A stretch of 64,000 nucleotides of DNA from Azadirachta indica (Eukaryota > Streptophyta > Magnoliopsida > Sapindales > Meliaceae). The stretch covers positions 12,456,087-12,520,086 of the forward strand of contig CM040447.1 in NCBI GenBank assembly GCA_022749755.1, written 5' to 3'. Shown one piece after another: positions 24,897-38,193 of the stretch (position 1 is its first letter; each line of letters begins with the position of its first letter). The translations under genes and the position numbers were made by a program. The notes under the pieces are model-generated. The model did no database searches. It saw only the letters and a program-made list of their open reading frames with translations, and was not told the DNA's origin.

Positions 24897-26467
24897 ATGT
24901 CTCCTGCTTGTAACTTGTACTGCGATGAATCATCCGAGGATGTGGTTTCCTTGGATGCAGACATTTGCAATGGTTATCATGAATCTTTCGATTCACTTAC
25001 TGATGATGATGAGAACTATATTTCTACCATTTTCAACTCTGAAGTTGATCAAATGAAAGGATCAGAGTCACTTGCTAAATATCGTAAGCTTCCAGGACTT
25101 GTCACTGCTCGCCAGGAGGCAATCAAATGGATGTTTAAGGTATAGCTTTTGTTTATCATCGTACGTACTTAGTAATGCGTATACATTTATGTAATTTATT
25201 CTTTTGCATATGTTGCAGGTGCATACTCAATGCTGCTTCAGGCCTGAAACCGCTTGTCTTTGTGTCTCCTATTTGGATGATTTCCTCCTTTCCCATAGGA
25301 TACTGGTAATTCATTCTCCCTTCACTTGTAGATATACTTTCTTGATATCATTTGATTAACTGTAGCATGCTTATAAATGTTTACATGCATTATTCAGCCA
25401 GGGAAAGGATGGCAATGGCAACTCTTACCGGTTACATGCCTGGCTTTAGCAGCAAAGATGGAGGAAACAAATGTCCCTAATCTCTTAGACCTGCAACTAA
25501 TGGAACCCAGCAGATATTTGTTCAAGCCCAAAACAGTTCAACGTATGGAGCTTCTGGTCATGTCCAGTCTCAAGTGGCGATTGCGCGCCATAACACCTTT
25601 TCATTTTGTACATTATTTCATTTCTAAAATTTCAAGTTTTAATCCCCAATGTAATGGATTTAGCTCTGTTTTCTCTCGAGCCTCTGATCTTATTCTCAGT
25701 ACAAATAGAGGTAATTCCTGAATCAAAATTTCTCTGTACTACTTTCCTCACTCTTTCGCTCAATACATTTTACAATCCAGTTTTCCGGAATTTTGAAGCA
25801 GTGGTCTATTTCCTGGGTTATCCTCCGTCCGCAATAGCAGCGGCTGTAGTGCTATGGGTGACAAATCACACTGCCGATGACCGAAATTTGGGCTGCTTTC
25901 ACAAAAAGTTGAACAAAGTAAGCATTTAATTCATATTGTCAAGAAATGCTATACAAACAAATGAACAATAAAAATAGCTCAATCCTACACAAACTCATGT
26001 GACAACAATTTATGCAGGTTCAACCACAGTATACTTACTGTCATTTCCAAAATATGTCATAACATATGGCTAGCTAGCAGATTATCTAATTCATTTATTG
26101 CAATTGTTTGCTTGTACATTTTGAACGTAGATGCGACCAAATGTTAACTTCTTATTTTGTTATTTACCTCAGAAAATACTGTTTCAATGCTGTGCTTGGT
26201 ATATTTTAACTTTTACCCAGATCGTGAAAATCTTTGTATTGTCGTTAACAATGGTAACAGGATATGGTGAAAAAATGTTACAATCTTATAAGGAAGAACA
26301 CGTCGCAGTTGCTGCTGCACATTGAAGTTGGAGCAGTGCAAAAAACAGAGCATGTATCAGCAAAGTCTAAGCTGGGTTTGGTTTTCCGGGGAAGCTGTGA
26401 TGATTTAAAGACTAGTAAAAATGACAAAAAATCGAGCGGGGACTTGGTGACAAACAAGTGTACTTGA
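24897..26467 (+). CDS. CYCD5;1: D-type cyclin, CYCD5-like
   Basis: Five exons in phase: 24897-25139, 25219-25305, 25398-25710, 25802-25917 and 26261-26467 (stop included), giving 321 residues. Residues 7-11 read LYCDE, the LxCxE motif by which D cyclins bind retinoblastoma-related protein. The N-terminal cyclin box spans the end of exon 1 to exon 3 ('ARQEAIKWMFKV', 'YLDDFLLSHRIL', 'LPVTCLALAAKMEE', 'MELLVMSSLKWRLRAITPFHF'). The C-terminal cyclin fold is in exons 3-4 ('FLGYPPSAIAAAVVLWV'). D cyclins pair with CDKA to drive G1/S. The order with HHP4-like and GT34 genes matches my recollection of Arabidopsis At4g37630/680/690, which favours CYCD5;1. The sequence is divergent among D cyclins, so the subgroup is less certain than the family. 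Confidence 0.9.
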
Positions 26468-27209
26468 AATCGGGAAAGGCTAGATTTACCCTAAAGATTG
26501 TGCTTTGTAATTTGGTTCAATACTTTCCAAAATACTTTACAATATTTTATTTTCTAGTGCGTGAGATTGCTTGTGACTCTTCTGACATGATGATTCTGAG
26601 GATGTTTTACGCATTGAATCCATTAATATTATAAAGGCTTGTTTCGTTGAAGAGCAAATGATAAACGAGATTATCTTACAACAAGTCCAGTAACACGAAG
26701 AAGATATGCAAATAAATGAGTTGTATGTATGAATCCAAATATAAAGCAATCATCTTCTACATTTCAAAAAGTTTTCGGATAACTTTATTGGGAACGAGAA
26801 AAAGGTGGGGAGTAGAAGACAGATAGGAGGAAGGATCGCGGATGAAAGAGGGAAACCAACGTGGATAAATGAAGAGTTAAGAAGAGCTACTTTTGGATTC
26901 ACGAGTGTGGGCTTATGGGTTACTCATGAGGAGGATTGATGTGAATGTGAATGTGATTGTGATAGAGGAAGTTTCTCTTTTGCATGGCCATTTATAAGTT
27001 TGTGTTACAATCCAACATGCATGACGATGATGTCTATTTTCGTTTTTGTTCTTTCTTCGGGAATAAAAAAAATAATAATAATTAAGTTATAAAATGATTG
27101 ATTGAACATGATTGTATTTGTCATGAAAAATGTCACCATATGGTTAAAAAGTTGATATTTATAAATTGAGCGACTTTCTAAATTATTTAAATTGAGATGA
27201 TATAAGATA

Positions 27210-27252
27210 TTGCCATTGCCATTGCCCATTGCCCATTGCCCATTGCCCATTG
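27210..27252. repeat. CCATTGC heptamer minisatellite
   Basis: A short array of 'ccattgc'-type units: two hexameric ones (ccattg) followed by several heptamers (cccattg). It is a simple tandem repeat in intergenic DNA with no evident function. Confidence 0.9.
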
Positions 27253-27911
27253 GGGACTGAATAGTACTACTCTACTCTTAAAACATTTTAAAAGAAAAAA
27301 AAAAAAACGAAAATCTCATATTTTTCAAATGGGCTTAAACATTTGACAATATTAGCCACATTTTTGTACAAACACCTAAACGTGGCCCATAAATAATCGG
27401 CCTAAGCTAAGCCATTTCATCAAGGGGAAGTCCAAACAACAATTCCTTTTGAAAAGAAAAGAAATAAAAAAAATATTACTTCGATGGAAATTAAATTCCT
27501 CTATAATATTAGTGTAATTAGAATGACATGTAGAGAACTTTAAATAAAGAAAAGGTCTTATATTGTAGCAATGATTAGTGATTAAGCTGTAGTCATAATC
27601 ATATAAACTAATAATAATTTCATAAATAATTAAAGACAAAATATTTTATTTTCTAAACCCACCATCAATCAAACAAACCGAAATTAAATTCTCTTGATAT
27701 GCAAGTAAACCAAACTAAGTTGTCGATTTTGTAAGTAAATTGCAAGATATTCCAACTCATGGAAACGAGTAATCTGCCTTTCCAAGGTTTATCGCATCTG
27801 CCATCATTAATTGCATTAGTCCGAAAAGTTTTAGACCCAAAAAAAAAAAAAAAAAAAAAAAGTAAAGACAGCTATTAATTAAATATTATCCAGTTGATGA
27901 TATTGTGGATA

Positions 27912-27945
27912 GTAATTAATTAATTAATTAATTAATTAATTAATG
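27912..27945. repeat. TTAA tetranucleotide microsatellite
   Basis: About eight consecutive 'taat' units. It is a simple repeat and likely length-variable. Confidence 0.95.
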
Positions 27946-28355
27946 ATGAATGAGAATCTCGCGTTCATATTAGAACAAGGATAAAAAGTTGAATCAAAGA
28001 CTAATTAATAAAGAAACATATAAAAACAAGATTTATAAAATATGGTATGGGGCAAATTAAAATAGCAGTAAGTTGAGTCCTATGTCGTAACCTAAAACAA
28101 AGAGCACCTTGGGCATCTCCGAATCTTTTACATCGAATATTAACATTTATCTCTTTTCCGAAAAATTGTCATTTTTAATATCGAGTGAAGTCGAAGTCGT
28201 GTGTGAGTGTGTATCATATGGTATATTTGTATATAATATATATATATATATATATAATACGGAACGGTAAAGAAACGTGACCTGTTTAGCATATTTTTTA
28301 TGGAATCTTTTAGTATTCTCCGCAACTTTCTTTCTTTTTCCTCTTGTTAACAATC

Positions 28356-28386
<31 letters not shown>

Positions 28387-29527
28387 TGGGTTTTTGGGTC
28401 TCATTTCTTTTCCCTTTCACAATAATAATAAATAAATAAATATAAAATACTATTTGGTGGTTGGCGGCTTTTATTAAATATTAAAAATACATTTACAGAT
28501 GGGTTTCCGTCTCACACATGGACAAACAAAATATAAATGTAAACTTTCCCAAGTGGACTGGCCGCTACCTACGAATTAAATGCGGTAGAATATATTTTTT
28601 AATTAAAAAGGCCAAAATAAAATAAAAAATAAAAAATAAAAATACTATATAAATTATACACAATATTATTGTAGGAGCCCAAGAACATAATAAGTTGTGA
28701 TCCATTAAGTTACAATATAATTGACATGTCGTGTTAAATTTTAAATTTTGTAACTAAAATTACTAACACATAATTCAATTTGATTGTTATACGTATATCT
28801 TATCTTTATTTATATTTTATACAAATGTATTTCGTTATTGATTTGATCTAAAATGTGAATTTAATCCGAAGTGAAGTACTGTATCACTCGTATCGGAGGT
28901 CCGTTCATTTAACAACTTTACTCGTGATATCATCTTAATTTTAAAAAATCACAGGAGTTTGGTGATACAATTATCTTTTCGTACACGCAACCGAACCTCC
29001 TTGCCTATCGTTTGCCACAAAAATTTAATAAATTCGATAAATTATTTTGATTTCTCAACTCGTAATAAATAGCTTCCAATTTCGGTTGGAGTTTAGATAG
29101 AAAATCCGAAAATACCAATTAGCCCAAAAATTAAATAGGGTCCACAAAATCTTGTTTATTATTATTTATCATTTATTTTGCATTGCAAAATTATTTGGGA
29201 GATTTTCTACATTACAATTCATTAAATTTAATTTAATTCCATTATTCCATCCATCCAACCTTCAAAGAAGAAAAATAAATAAATAAATAATCAGTCACTC
29301 TTGGCATCTCCGCATCTCTTTAACGAATCTGTCTTCCTCACAACGTCAATAATATTTATTTATTTTTATTATTGGACTCGTTTGTGTTTTTTATTTTTAT
29401 ATTAATAATCTCCAAGAAGAAGATGTAAATGCATGCGACTGCTTAGATATTTTCGTACTTCCTCCCATTTGTTGGCTTTTTATTAGTTTAATGACTTCGT
29501 CTAGTTGCACCTCCTCTCTGCTTTTCC

Positions 29528-30117
29528 TATATATTCTGAATAAACATTGAATACTCTCTGGGTTTTCGGTCTCAGTTGCTGATTCTTCAATTTCAGGTAT
29601 TTTCGTTCTGCGGGTGTTTGACTCCTAATTTTTTTTTTTTTCTCATTCGATCATTGCTTTTCTTTTCTGTCTTGCTGTTGATCACTTGTTTGGTTGTTAG
29701 TAAAGTGAAGGAAAATTGAAGAAATGGGTATTTGTATATTGAACTGGAAAAGAAAGAAATATTCTTCTATGGATCATGCTTTTTGATTATTTGTAAACAG
29801 AAGGATAACTGAAGAAAACAAGGGGAATTTTCGTATTAAATTGGTTATGATCACAATCATACGTTACTTTATATATGATCTTCTCCTTTATTTGAGCTTA
29901 AATGTAACCGACAAGCTGTAATTCAACCAAACTAAGAAGTTGTATCATGCTTAGAAGCTGTTTGGCATGATAAGCTCTTATTTAAGAAATGTTTATGGTT
30001 CATCTCTCTGTTTCTTTTCTTATAGTGCTTATTTTTCCATTTTCAGCTGTCAAGCTGACAATTTTTTTTTTTTTTTTAAATTTTCTTACTAATTCTTTAT
30101 TAATATTGTTTTGACAG
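29528..30117 (+). promoter_or_regulatory. TATA box, 5'UTR exon and 5'UTR intron of the HHP gene
   Basis: A TATA-like 'tatatatt' at 29528-29535 is followed by a short leader ending 'ttcaatttcag' at 29596. A GT donor at 29597 and an AG acceptor at 30117 ('gttttgacag') define a 521-base intron that ends three bases before the ATG at 30121. The long T-rich tract before the acceptor fits a plant 3' splice site. Leader introns are common in plant housekeeping genes and often raise expression. The assignment is by motif only. Confidence 0.6.
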
Positions 30118-30120
30118 AGT

Positions 30121-33100
30121 ATGGGCAGTGAGCACCAAAGTCGTAAGCAAACACATGTATCTTCTGAAATGGTGGAGAACCATGGAGTATATTCTTCTAA
30201 GGAAGGAAAAGGGAGGAGATTGTGGAAGAAGGTGAAGTACCAGCTTGTAGAATATCATTGTTTGCCTGGGTACTTGAGGGATAATGAGTATATCATTGGT
30301 CATTATAGATCAGAATGGCCATTGAAGCAGACTTTGCTTAGTATCTTCACCATCCACAATGAGACATTAAACGTTTGGACGTAAGTTTATCTTTTAAGCA
30401 ACTCTTTATTTTGATTTAGAGAGGGGTTCATGAATTGCTGCATATGTATATTGCTTGGTTATATCTAAATGCGTGGAATTCTTTTCTGTCCAAAGGAGAT
30501 CAGTATCTGTGATTTCTTGCTTTAATACTGTAGTAACAGGCATTTTATATGTATAAAAAAGTTGTTTTTTTTTTTTTTTTTTTTTTTGCCTTCACAATTA
30601 TGAAAGAAATGTACAGGTTGTGTTCAAAATATTCAAATATTAAGAGAAAAGGACTTGAATTTCGAGGCTAAAAACAGGCGTGCTTTTCTTCTTAGTTAAC
30701 TGAAAGAAATATGAAGTGTAGAAATGTGTTTATTGATTTGGATCTTGACTTAGAAAGATTAAATCACTAAATGATGAAGTAGGAGTCTTGGAAGTATTAT
30801 AATTTAATTTCTTATGACTATGCATTGGTTTTAGAAATTCAAACTTCTAAGTGTTACTGCCCAGCTTAGTGGCAGCTTCAGTGGTGAGTATTTTGCTGGT
30901 GGTTTGTAATAATATGGGTATATTAGCTAAAATAAAATGATAAGATGCTTCATTAGAATGAGCTTTGTTGTTGAAGTGAAGTCTAGTAAAGTTGATGAAG
31001 ATCTCCAACTTTCTTGTTCAGAGAACTGCAGAATGGTATATCTCAAATTTGTTTTTCTTAGTCTAGAAACACTATTCAAGGCATCCACATGAAGGTCTAC
31101 TATCATAAGTTTGGAAGTTGTCTGCAAGGAGAGGTTCTTTTTACGGATTAGTTTGAGGCGGTTGGAGAGGGTTGATGACTTGTTAGTCTAAAAATGAACC
31201 AAGCAGTGGAAATAGCTTGGTTTTAATAATGCAACAGACCATCAAGCCGGTCTTTAGCACCCTTCTAGATAATTGGGCCTTTTACTACTCTTATTACATT
31301 TTAACAATTGTGGACATCTTATCTGAGAACTTACTCTAAATTTCCCAGGACTCTTGCTTGTGTTGCTTCTGTTTCAGGGATTTCTTTTCCAGTCTTTCTT
31401 CTGAGCAAACTAAGCTTCAGGAACGCCAAATAGTTTTTCCTCATGCTTTCCTGATTCTTGTTCACACAATGTTTGGTAGGAGAAATGGAAAATCAGAAGA
31501 GAAGTATGGGACAGTACAAAAGGATAAGGAAGTGCAAAAGATTGATTTCCATTACTGTTATTTTTGTGTTTGGCAACTAGGGATTTTGGTCAATTGATGT
31601 GCATATATTAAAGAAGTTGTCTTTGGAAATTTTCTTGCTCTAACTCATGGTGGAATAAAACCCACTCTCTACTCTTTTTTACCTCTATACCTACCCCAAA
31701 CTCAAGGTCCTAACCCGATGAATGTAAGATTTGATTTCCAGACTTCTTGTGCACCAACATACTAGCTAAAGCAGTTGGCACCCACGAATCTCACTCTAAT
31801 ATATCTATTACAATATCTTTCAAATATCTACGGAAGTTTTTAATGTCTGGCCATCATCTAATGCATTATGTGGAAGTTTGAAGTACGTGTGAGAATTTGG
31901 ACCTTGGAGTGAGCGGTTGAGAACTATATCTTTAAATCACAGTACATGTTAATTGCTACTGATTTTTTATTTACATTTTGGAGTAAATATTAGAAACAAC
32001 TTGTTGAATCTGCATCTAGTTAATTGAGCTTGATCGAATGTTTGTTTTGAGACATGGGTTTCTTTGTTTTGTTGGAAAGCACAGAAATTCTTATTGCATT
32101 GCCATAGATAAGAAAAAGCTGTTTTGCTAAAGTGTTCCAGCTGTTACCTAATGTAAAATGACACTGCAATTTATTTTGAATAACCTTTTATATGTGATGA
32201 ACAGCTTTATCATGAGTCAATATTGTTTAAGGAATCACTCTGGGAATTATTTTTTTTGGATTGACAGCTATGATATTTCTTCCTTCTCTTCCTAAGACAT
32301 TTTTGTTGTACCTTAAGTCTTAAAATACACTTTCTCGAACTAATCGTTGCTTGATTCATGGTTTAGTGGATAGCTTTTAACAGCATAATTTGGTATTTGT
32401 TACAGACATCTGATTGGGTTCTTCATTTTCCTTGCTCTTACCATATATACTGCAATGAAGATTCCAAGGGTTGTTGATCTTCATTCACTGCAGCATATTC
32501 CTGAGGTCTTGAAAAATACTGATCTCCACAAATTGCATTCAGAACTCTCGACATGCCTTCCTTCTTTACCACACATGCCCATGCTGCAAAAACTTAGGGA
32601 AGAGCTAAAAACTACGTTGCCTTCTATGGATTTACTTCATTCGCTCTCTGGTTGGCATGTCATGGAACTTCTATACAATTGTTTGCCTGAACGATTCTCC
32701 CATGCAAACCACTCTGAAGTTTGTGTTCTGGTAATGCTTCTCTTCTTTATTTTGGTGATGGTAACTTTCTGAGCTTACTTTTCAGTTGCATGATCTTGTA
32801 TTATCTATTGAATGGTTAATAGTAGCTGTCTGTACTGTCCTTTTTAGCTGTAGAAACCGTATTTAAGACAGTATACAGTAGAACTTGTAAGAGATCTCTT
32901 TCCCCTGAATTTCCTTGGCTCAACATGGCAGGATAGTTTTTTCTGATGCTTATTTCCTGCCAAAATTTTTGTAATTTTTACTTTTATTTCCATTTTATAA
33001 GAGGTTATGGAAATCTGTGCTTTCTGTCCCCCTTGTTTATTTGTGGCATTGCCAACTAGTTGGTAGAGTGTAGAGCTCTCATGCCATTTTCCTCGCATAG

Positions 33101-34303
33101 AACTGTAAATGCATACTTTTGGGCAATATTTAAAATCATCATTCTTCTGCAGGCAAGTTACATTTGTGTCACATGCTGTTGATATGTTCTCCATCAGTGT
33201 TCATACATGGTGCAGTTTCACGATTGCGAAATCTTGTGTTTGGTCAGTGGCATTGTGTGATGGGCTTACTGTTGAGGCACTCGTGATTGCCCTTAGTCTA
33301 GTTATGTCAAGTAGTGAGTGTGAAAAATTGTTCTGTCATCATCTATTAGTGCTTTTTAACTTCTCTCAGCTAGATAAGAGATGAACTACAAATGACATGT
33401 GATCAATCATCATAAAATATAAATTCTGCATGTGCTGTCATAAATCTCGTATTGAAGTTCTTTGAATTTTCACCTGTCTGCTTAAATGTTGATTAGATCT
33501 TGCCAAGAGTATCTTATGTACTCAAAACTTACGTTTGCCAGTTTGGTTTCTGATAGAACTGCATTTGCAATGGTATGCATGGTTTTAGTTCTAAGTATTA
33601 CTCTGGTTATTGTTAATTATAGCTCTTTATTCTTTTTGAGTAAATACAGCATAGTGTGAAGGAGGATCTGGGAAACATAATAGCACCCTTGATGGTAAGA
33701 CCAATAACACGGTGGCCATTTTTTGCCTTCTTGGGTGGGGCTATGTTTTGCTTGCTAGCGAGTAGCACTTGCCATCTACTCTCTTGCCACTCTGAGCGAG
33801 TATCATACATTATGCTCAGGCTCGACTATGCTGGAATTGCAGCCCTCATATCTACCTCCTTCTATCCTCTTGTCTACTACTCTTTTATGTGCAATCCCTT
33901 CTTCTGCAACCTGTATATGGGATTTATAACACTCCTAGGAATTGCAACAATTCTGGTTTCCCTCCTTCCAGTCTTTCAGAACCCTGAATTTCGTACCATT
34001 CGTGCAACCCTTTTCTTTGGCATGGGCTTGTCCGGGGTTGCGCCAGTTCTGCACAAGCTTATCTTGTTCTGGCACCAACCTGAGGCACTCCACACAACTG
34101 GATATGAGCTTCTGATGGGTTTCTTTTATGGGGTTGGAGCACTGCTTTATGCCACAAGGATACCCGAGCGTTGGATGCCTGGGAAATTTGACATTGCTGG
34201 GCATAGCCACCAACTCTTCCACGTACTGGTAGTTGCCGGAGCATATACTCATTATCGTGCCGGTCTGGTTTACCTGAAGTGGCGGGACACGGAAGGATGT
34301 TAA
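30121..34303 (+). CDS. HHP4: Heptahelical transmembrane protein (PAQR/adiponectin-receptor family), HHP4-like
   Basis: Three coding exons, 30121-30380, 32406-32730 and 33650-34303, give 412 residues in phase. The start 'RLWKKVKYQLVEYHCLPGYL' and 'NEYIIGHYRSEWP' are typical of plant HHP proteins, followed by 'IFTIHNETLNVWTHLIGF' at the first membrane segment. Exon 3 encodes the remaining helices and the PAQR signature residues: 'SSTCHLLSCHS', 'RLDYAGIA' and the C-terminal 'HSHQLFHVLVV', whose histidines correspond to the zinc site of adiponectin receptors. Arabidopsis HHPs are seven-pass membrane proteins linked to hormone and sugar responses and to ICE1/MYB96 interactions. The loop after 'LHSELSTCLPSLP' is longer than I recall for Arabidopsis HHP4 and contains a second 'LREELKTTLPS' segment that looks like an internal duplication. 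The paralogue choice (HHP4 or HHP5) rests on gene order and overall look. Confidence 0.93.
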
Positions 34304-34458
34304 GGAAAGTGAAAGTCAAATAATAATAGGTTAGCGGCTAGAGTGCGTCGTTAAAATCTTATTTGTTGTTAATGTGTTTCTGAATGATATATCACGGAGT
34401 ATGGATGAGGAAGAACCTTTGCCCTGATTATCAGCCTGTTAAAAAGAAATTATAATTT

Positions 34459-34531
34459 GCTTTCATTGAGAGTCGAACTCAAGACCTCCCGCTTACTAAA
34501 CCGGTGTTCTAACCAACTGAGCTATGAAAGC
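34459..34531 (-). tRNA. tRNA-Thr (anticodon AGT), possibly decayed
   Basis: The minus strand folds as a cloverleaf. A 7-bp acceptor stem (GCTTTCA with TGAAAGC), the A-box 'TAGCTCAGTTGG', the anticodon loop TTAGTAA (anticodon AGT, Thr), and a perfect T stem around 'TTCGACT' are all present. A T run just downstream on the minus strand (about 34440-34445) can serve as the Pol III terminator. Two stem positions are not paired as expected: C11 faces A24 in the D stem, and G29 faces G41 in the anticodon stem. The gene may therefore be weak or a pseudogene. It lies about 155 bases beyond the HHP stop codon on the opposite strand. Confidence 0.85.
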
Positions 34532-34559
34532 ATTGTCGTTACACTATTCTGCTGCTTTG

Positions 34560-37500
34560 CATGAAGATAGAGGAACATAGTCTGTCAGAGGACCACACGA
34601 AGATAGGGGCCCAGGTACTTAGACAGGCGTCGCATTGTCTGCCGGTGGGTTGTACAAACTTATAACGACTCGAGCCTTTCAATTAAAAGGCGCCACATGC
34701 AGGCATCGACCTTTGGCTGGGGCTGACTGACGACTCTCTGTTCTGCAGTCCCACCCATTTGTTTCCAAAATGCTTTTTCTTTTTTTAAAATAATTCACCA
34801 GGCAATACAAATAGCAATCTGTAATATTAACAGATGTGTGGATTCATAATATTACTACTCTGTTATTGAGAAGAAACCTTTCTAGTGGGGTTTTTATTCT
34901 GTGTTCGTCTTGGAGATACTCGATCCAGATTATGATTTAGCATAAGTTTCTAAGTAAAGTTGGAAACCGAGGTAGTATCATTTTTAAGTTATAATTTGTA
35001 ATAATTAATCCAATTAAATATGTGGATTAAATGTTAAACATTATTGACTATGAAGTTTCCATGCCTAAATTTTATCATACTTTCTATCCGTATCTCCATA
35101 GTTAATGGGTATGGGTAAGAGTATGTTTCAATGGGAAAATATTTTCTCATATTCATTTATTTAAAATCTAGATTTTAAAATAAAAACTAATTTATGTATT
35201 TTTTCAATTATCAATAAGTAGTTTTCAATTTAACTTTCAAAAATTAAAAAAAAAAATAAATATAAAATAGAAGATATGTAAAGAAAAGATAATAATCTCG
35301 GGTATAGTTTTCTTCACTGATCTGATTCCATATCTTTTAAGTACACTTCCATCCGCTCTTCCGGCAAAATGGGTTGAAAAGGAATTTTCATCCCTATTAT
35401 AGGGGTATTTATCAAACATTTTAATTATTCTATTTTCTTAAATGAAGTTCAACTACAGTAAATGTATATAACATTGACCATGATGAGTAAGAAAAGATAA
35501 AATATAATTTTGCGGGGGTAGTGATTGGGAATTTGAAATTTAATTAAATATTTAAGTATTACATTTATTTGTGACTTGACTATAGAGTAGGAGATGAAAT
35601 GGAATTTTTTCCATAAGACTATCGAAACTAACAAAAAATTCTTCGGCCATGGTGATTACCCACCATTGACAAAATGGGCTAGGCCTGCCCTTCTATTCTC
35701 AAACCTAAATTATAATTATTTTTTAAAAATTACAAAAAAAATGAATTTATTATATATTAATATGACATGTCAATTTATTTAGAATAATTTTAAAATAAGA
35801 GTATTGTACTTTATCTCATGATTTTTTAGAAATGGTGAAATATTCCGAAGTGTTGGACTATTTACATATTTATTTGATTATTTTACCCTTTTACTATTAA
35901 AAATATATAAAATAATTATATTATATTTATTTTTTTTTTTCATAATAGTTAATATAATCTTATTTCGATATTTAAATTTAAAAATAATAATATTTTGACT
36001 TTTAATTATTTATTTCTTCCAAATCTATTATCAAATCTATATAATATTTAATTATGTATTTTCCAAAATATATCATATTATTAAAATAATTTATTTCAAA
36101 AATTATATATAATTAATATTATCAAAATTATGTATAATTCTGTAAATATTTAAAAAATTTCGACAACAAATTTTATGTTATAAAAAATTTTACAATTAAT
36201 TATACAAAATTTTTTAAATAAACTATTTTAATAATATAATATATTTTAAAAAGTTATATATTATAAACATTTGATTATAAATTTTGAAGAAAAAAAATAA
36301 TTAGCGTTAAAATATTATTATAAAGTGTGACGATAACATTACAATGATTATTATAAAGTAAAAAATAAAGATAATATAATTATTCTATATACTTTTAAAT
36401 TTTAATAGTGTAAAAGTAAAATAGTCGAATTAAAATATAAATAGTAACATCAAAAATATATATATATTTTTTTAATTCAGATTTTTTTTTTTAAACTTAA
36501 AGAATAAAATATAATATCCCTTTTAAAATAAATAATATTAATAATTTTTGTTGCTAACACGTTATGACTTATCGTAAAGATAGGAATGACAATTTCCCTT
36601 AATTTAAGGGAACAATCTATTTGTGAGGGAGAGTATCCTCTCATATATAATACATTATATGTGCCAAAAAGATCATGGTAATTTGTTGACTAGAAACTCC
36701 GTCATTTACGTATGTCATAACAACGGAAAAGAATTTTATTTTACTAAATTTTGTTGAAATTGTCAATCTTTAATTTATTGCCATTTTAGATTGAGACAAA
36801 ATAAATTTTGTATTATATATTAAAATTTTATAATTCTCATCATTCAAGACCATTTAATGTAAAATTAAAAAAAAAAAAAATATCTATACCTATGTTGTCT
36901 TGTTCCTATTTTTTAATACAGAGACTGTGATAAAACATGTTTACACGTTAGATTCTGATTGGTTCTAAATTTTGTCCTATGTACGCAAATTAAAAAAGAT
37001 AACCTGAATTTTGATGAAACCATAATAAAATAGGCTTTTTAATTTGTTTCACACGAGTCCCTGCTGTCACATTTGGTTAAGGGGTATTAATATTAACATA
37101 TCTTTAGTAAAATAATAAATAAAAATTTAGTTTGTTAAATTCTAAATTACTCTATAAATTACAACTAATCATCTTTTAAATTATTTGAATTAAATATAGA
37201 ATTATGAGTTGTTCTATTATGAAACAGATATAAAATTCTAGCAAACTTTTAATTACTAATGAATAAATTACACTAAATCACAAATTTTTTAATTTATAAC
37301 AAAGTTAAATAAAATCTTTATTGTCACCTCCATATCATCCAATGATGCTTTAGTATCTGTTTTAAGTATATGAGTTAACCATCTTATTTTTCATAAATCC
37401 CTAATTTATTTATGTTATAATTATTTGAAGGAACTGCTAAAGAGCTATAATTTTAAATGCAGACAATTCTATTAAGACTCATCAAACAAACGTAATAACG

Positions 37501-38193
37501 ACTTGTAAACTATTATCAGTTTCTGTAATTTCATAAAAAGTGAGGGACTTAAATGTTATCACATCTAATGTAACCCATAGATACTGTTTATAATTTTATT
37601 TTTTTAAAAAGAAAATCAAATCACCCTCATAATAATGTGTACGAAACCGTAAAGATTTCATCAACCAAGACGTATTAATATTATTATCTTTGAAGTATCT
37701 GTTCCGTTTGTTGTCGGAAAGCAAAAGCTGAAAGTGTTATTAATCGTAATAAAATTAACTTATTTAATTAAGCAGACAATTAAACGTAAACTACGGCGAA
37801 ATCCAAAGTACAAAAAGTAGGAAAAACAGAAAATCAAGTCCAAAGTGTCGGCACTCGGCAACTTTCAAAACATTACGTGTCATTCTCAAAAGCCCGACAC
37901 CTAAGCTAAACTCCAACGCAGTTCACGCCTTATCATCACACTTTAAACACTTTCAGCGCATTTTAGCATCCTCGGCGTCACCCCACCGACGTTTCTTAAA
38001 TAACCCCAACGAACCTTGGCGATAGCAAATTTGTCTGTAAATTTGCCTCAGTCTTCACTTCAAGTAAAATCCCTATAAAATTAAACCAGGAAAGGGCCAA
38101 AACTCTTTGCTTACAGATGTCGTTTTAATGCGGGCGGCGTCTGAGTGAGTTGAGTTACCGAGTTCACAGTTTTTAAGGATTTTATTATTGAAA
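34560..38193. other. Long AT-rich intergenic region before GT34 gene
   Basis: No coding region is supported; open frames near 35237-35782 have no family features. Most of 35700-37700 is extremely AT-rich. The last 300 bases (from about 37840) are more GC-balanced and contain 'acgtgtc' at about 37876 and a TATA-like region, so they likely form the promoter and leader of the GT34 gene. Confidence 0.6.

Larger units (their letters stand above)
26468..29527. other. Intergenic DNA between cyclin and HHP genes
   Basis: No gene is supported. The DNA is AT-rich with several simple repeats, listed separately or here: A runs near 27298 and 27840-27860, an AT run near 28236-28256 and a T run near 28370-28387. 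The last 300 bases should contain the HHP promoter. Confidence 0.6.

Noticed and set aside
27210..27252. Heptamer array considered as a CRISPR-like or regulatory array
   Set aside because: No spacers and very short units; it is a simple minisatellite in a plant nuclear genome.
38188..38193. Upstream start (TTG) giving two extra residues on the GT34 protein
   Set aside because: TTG is not a credible plant start; the ATG at 38194 follows immediately in the same frame.
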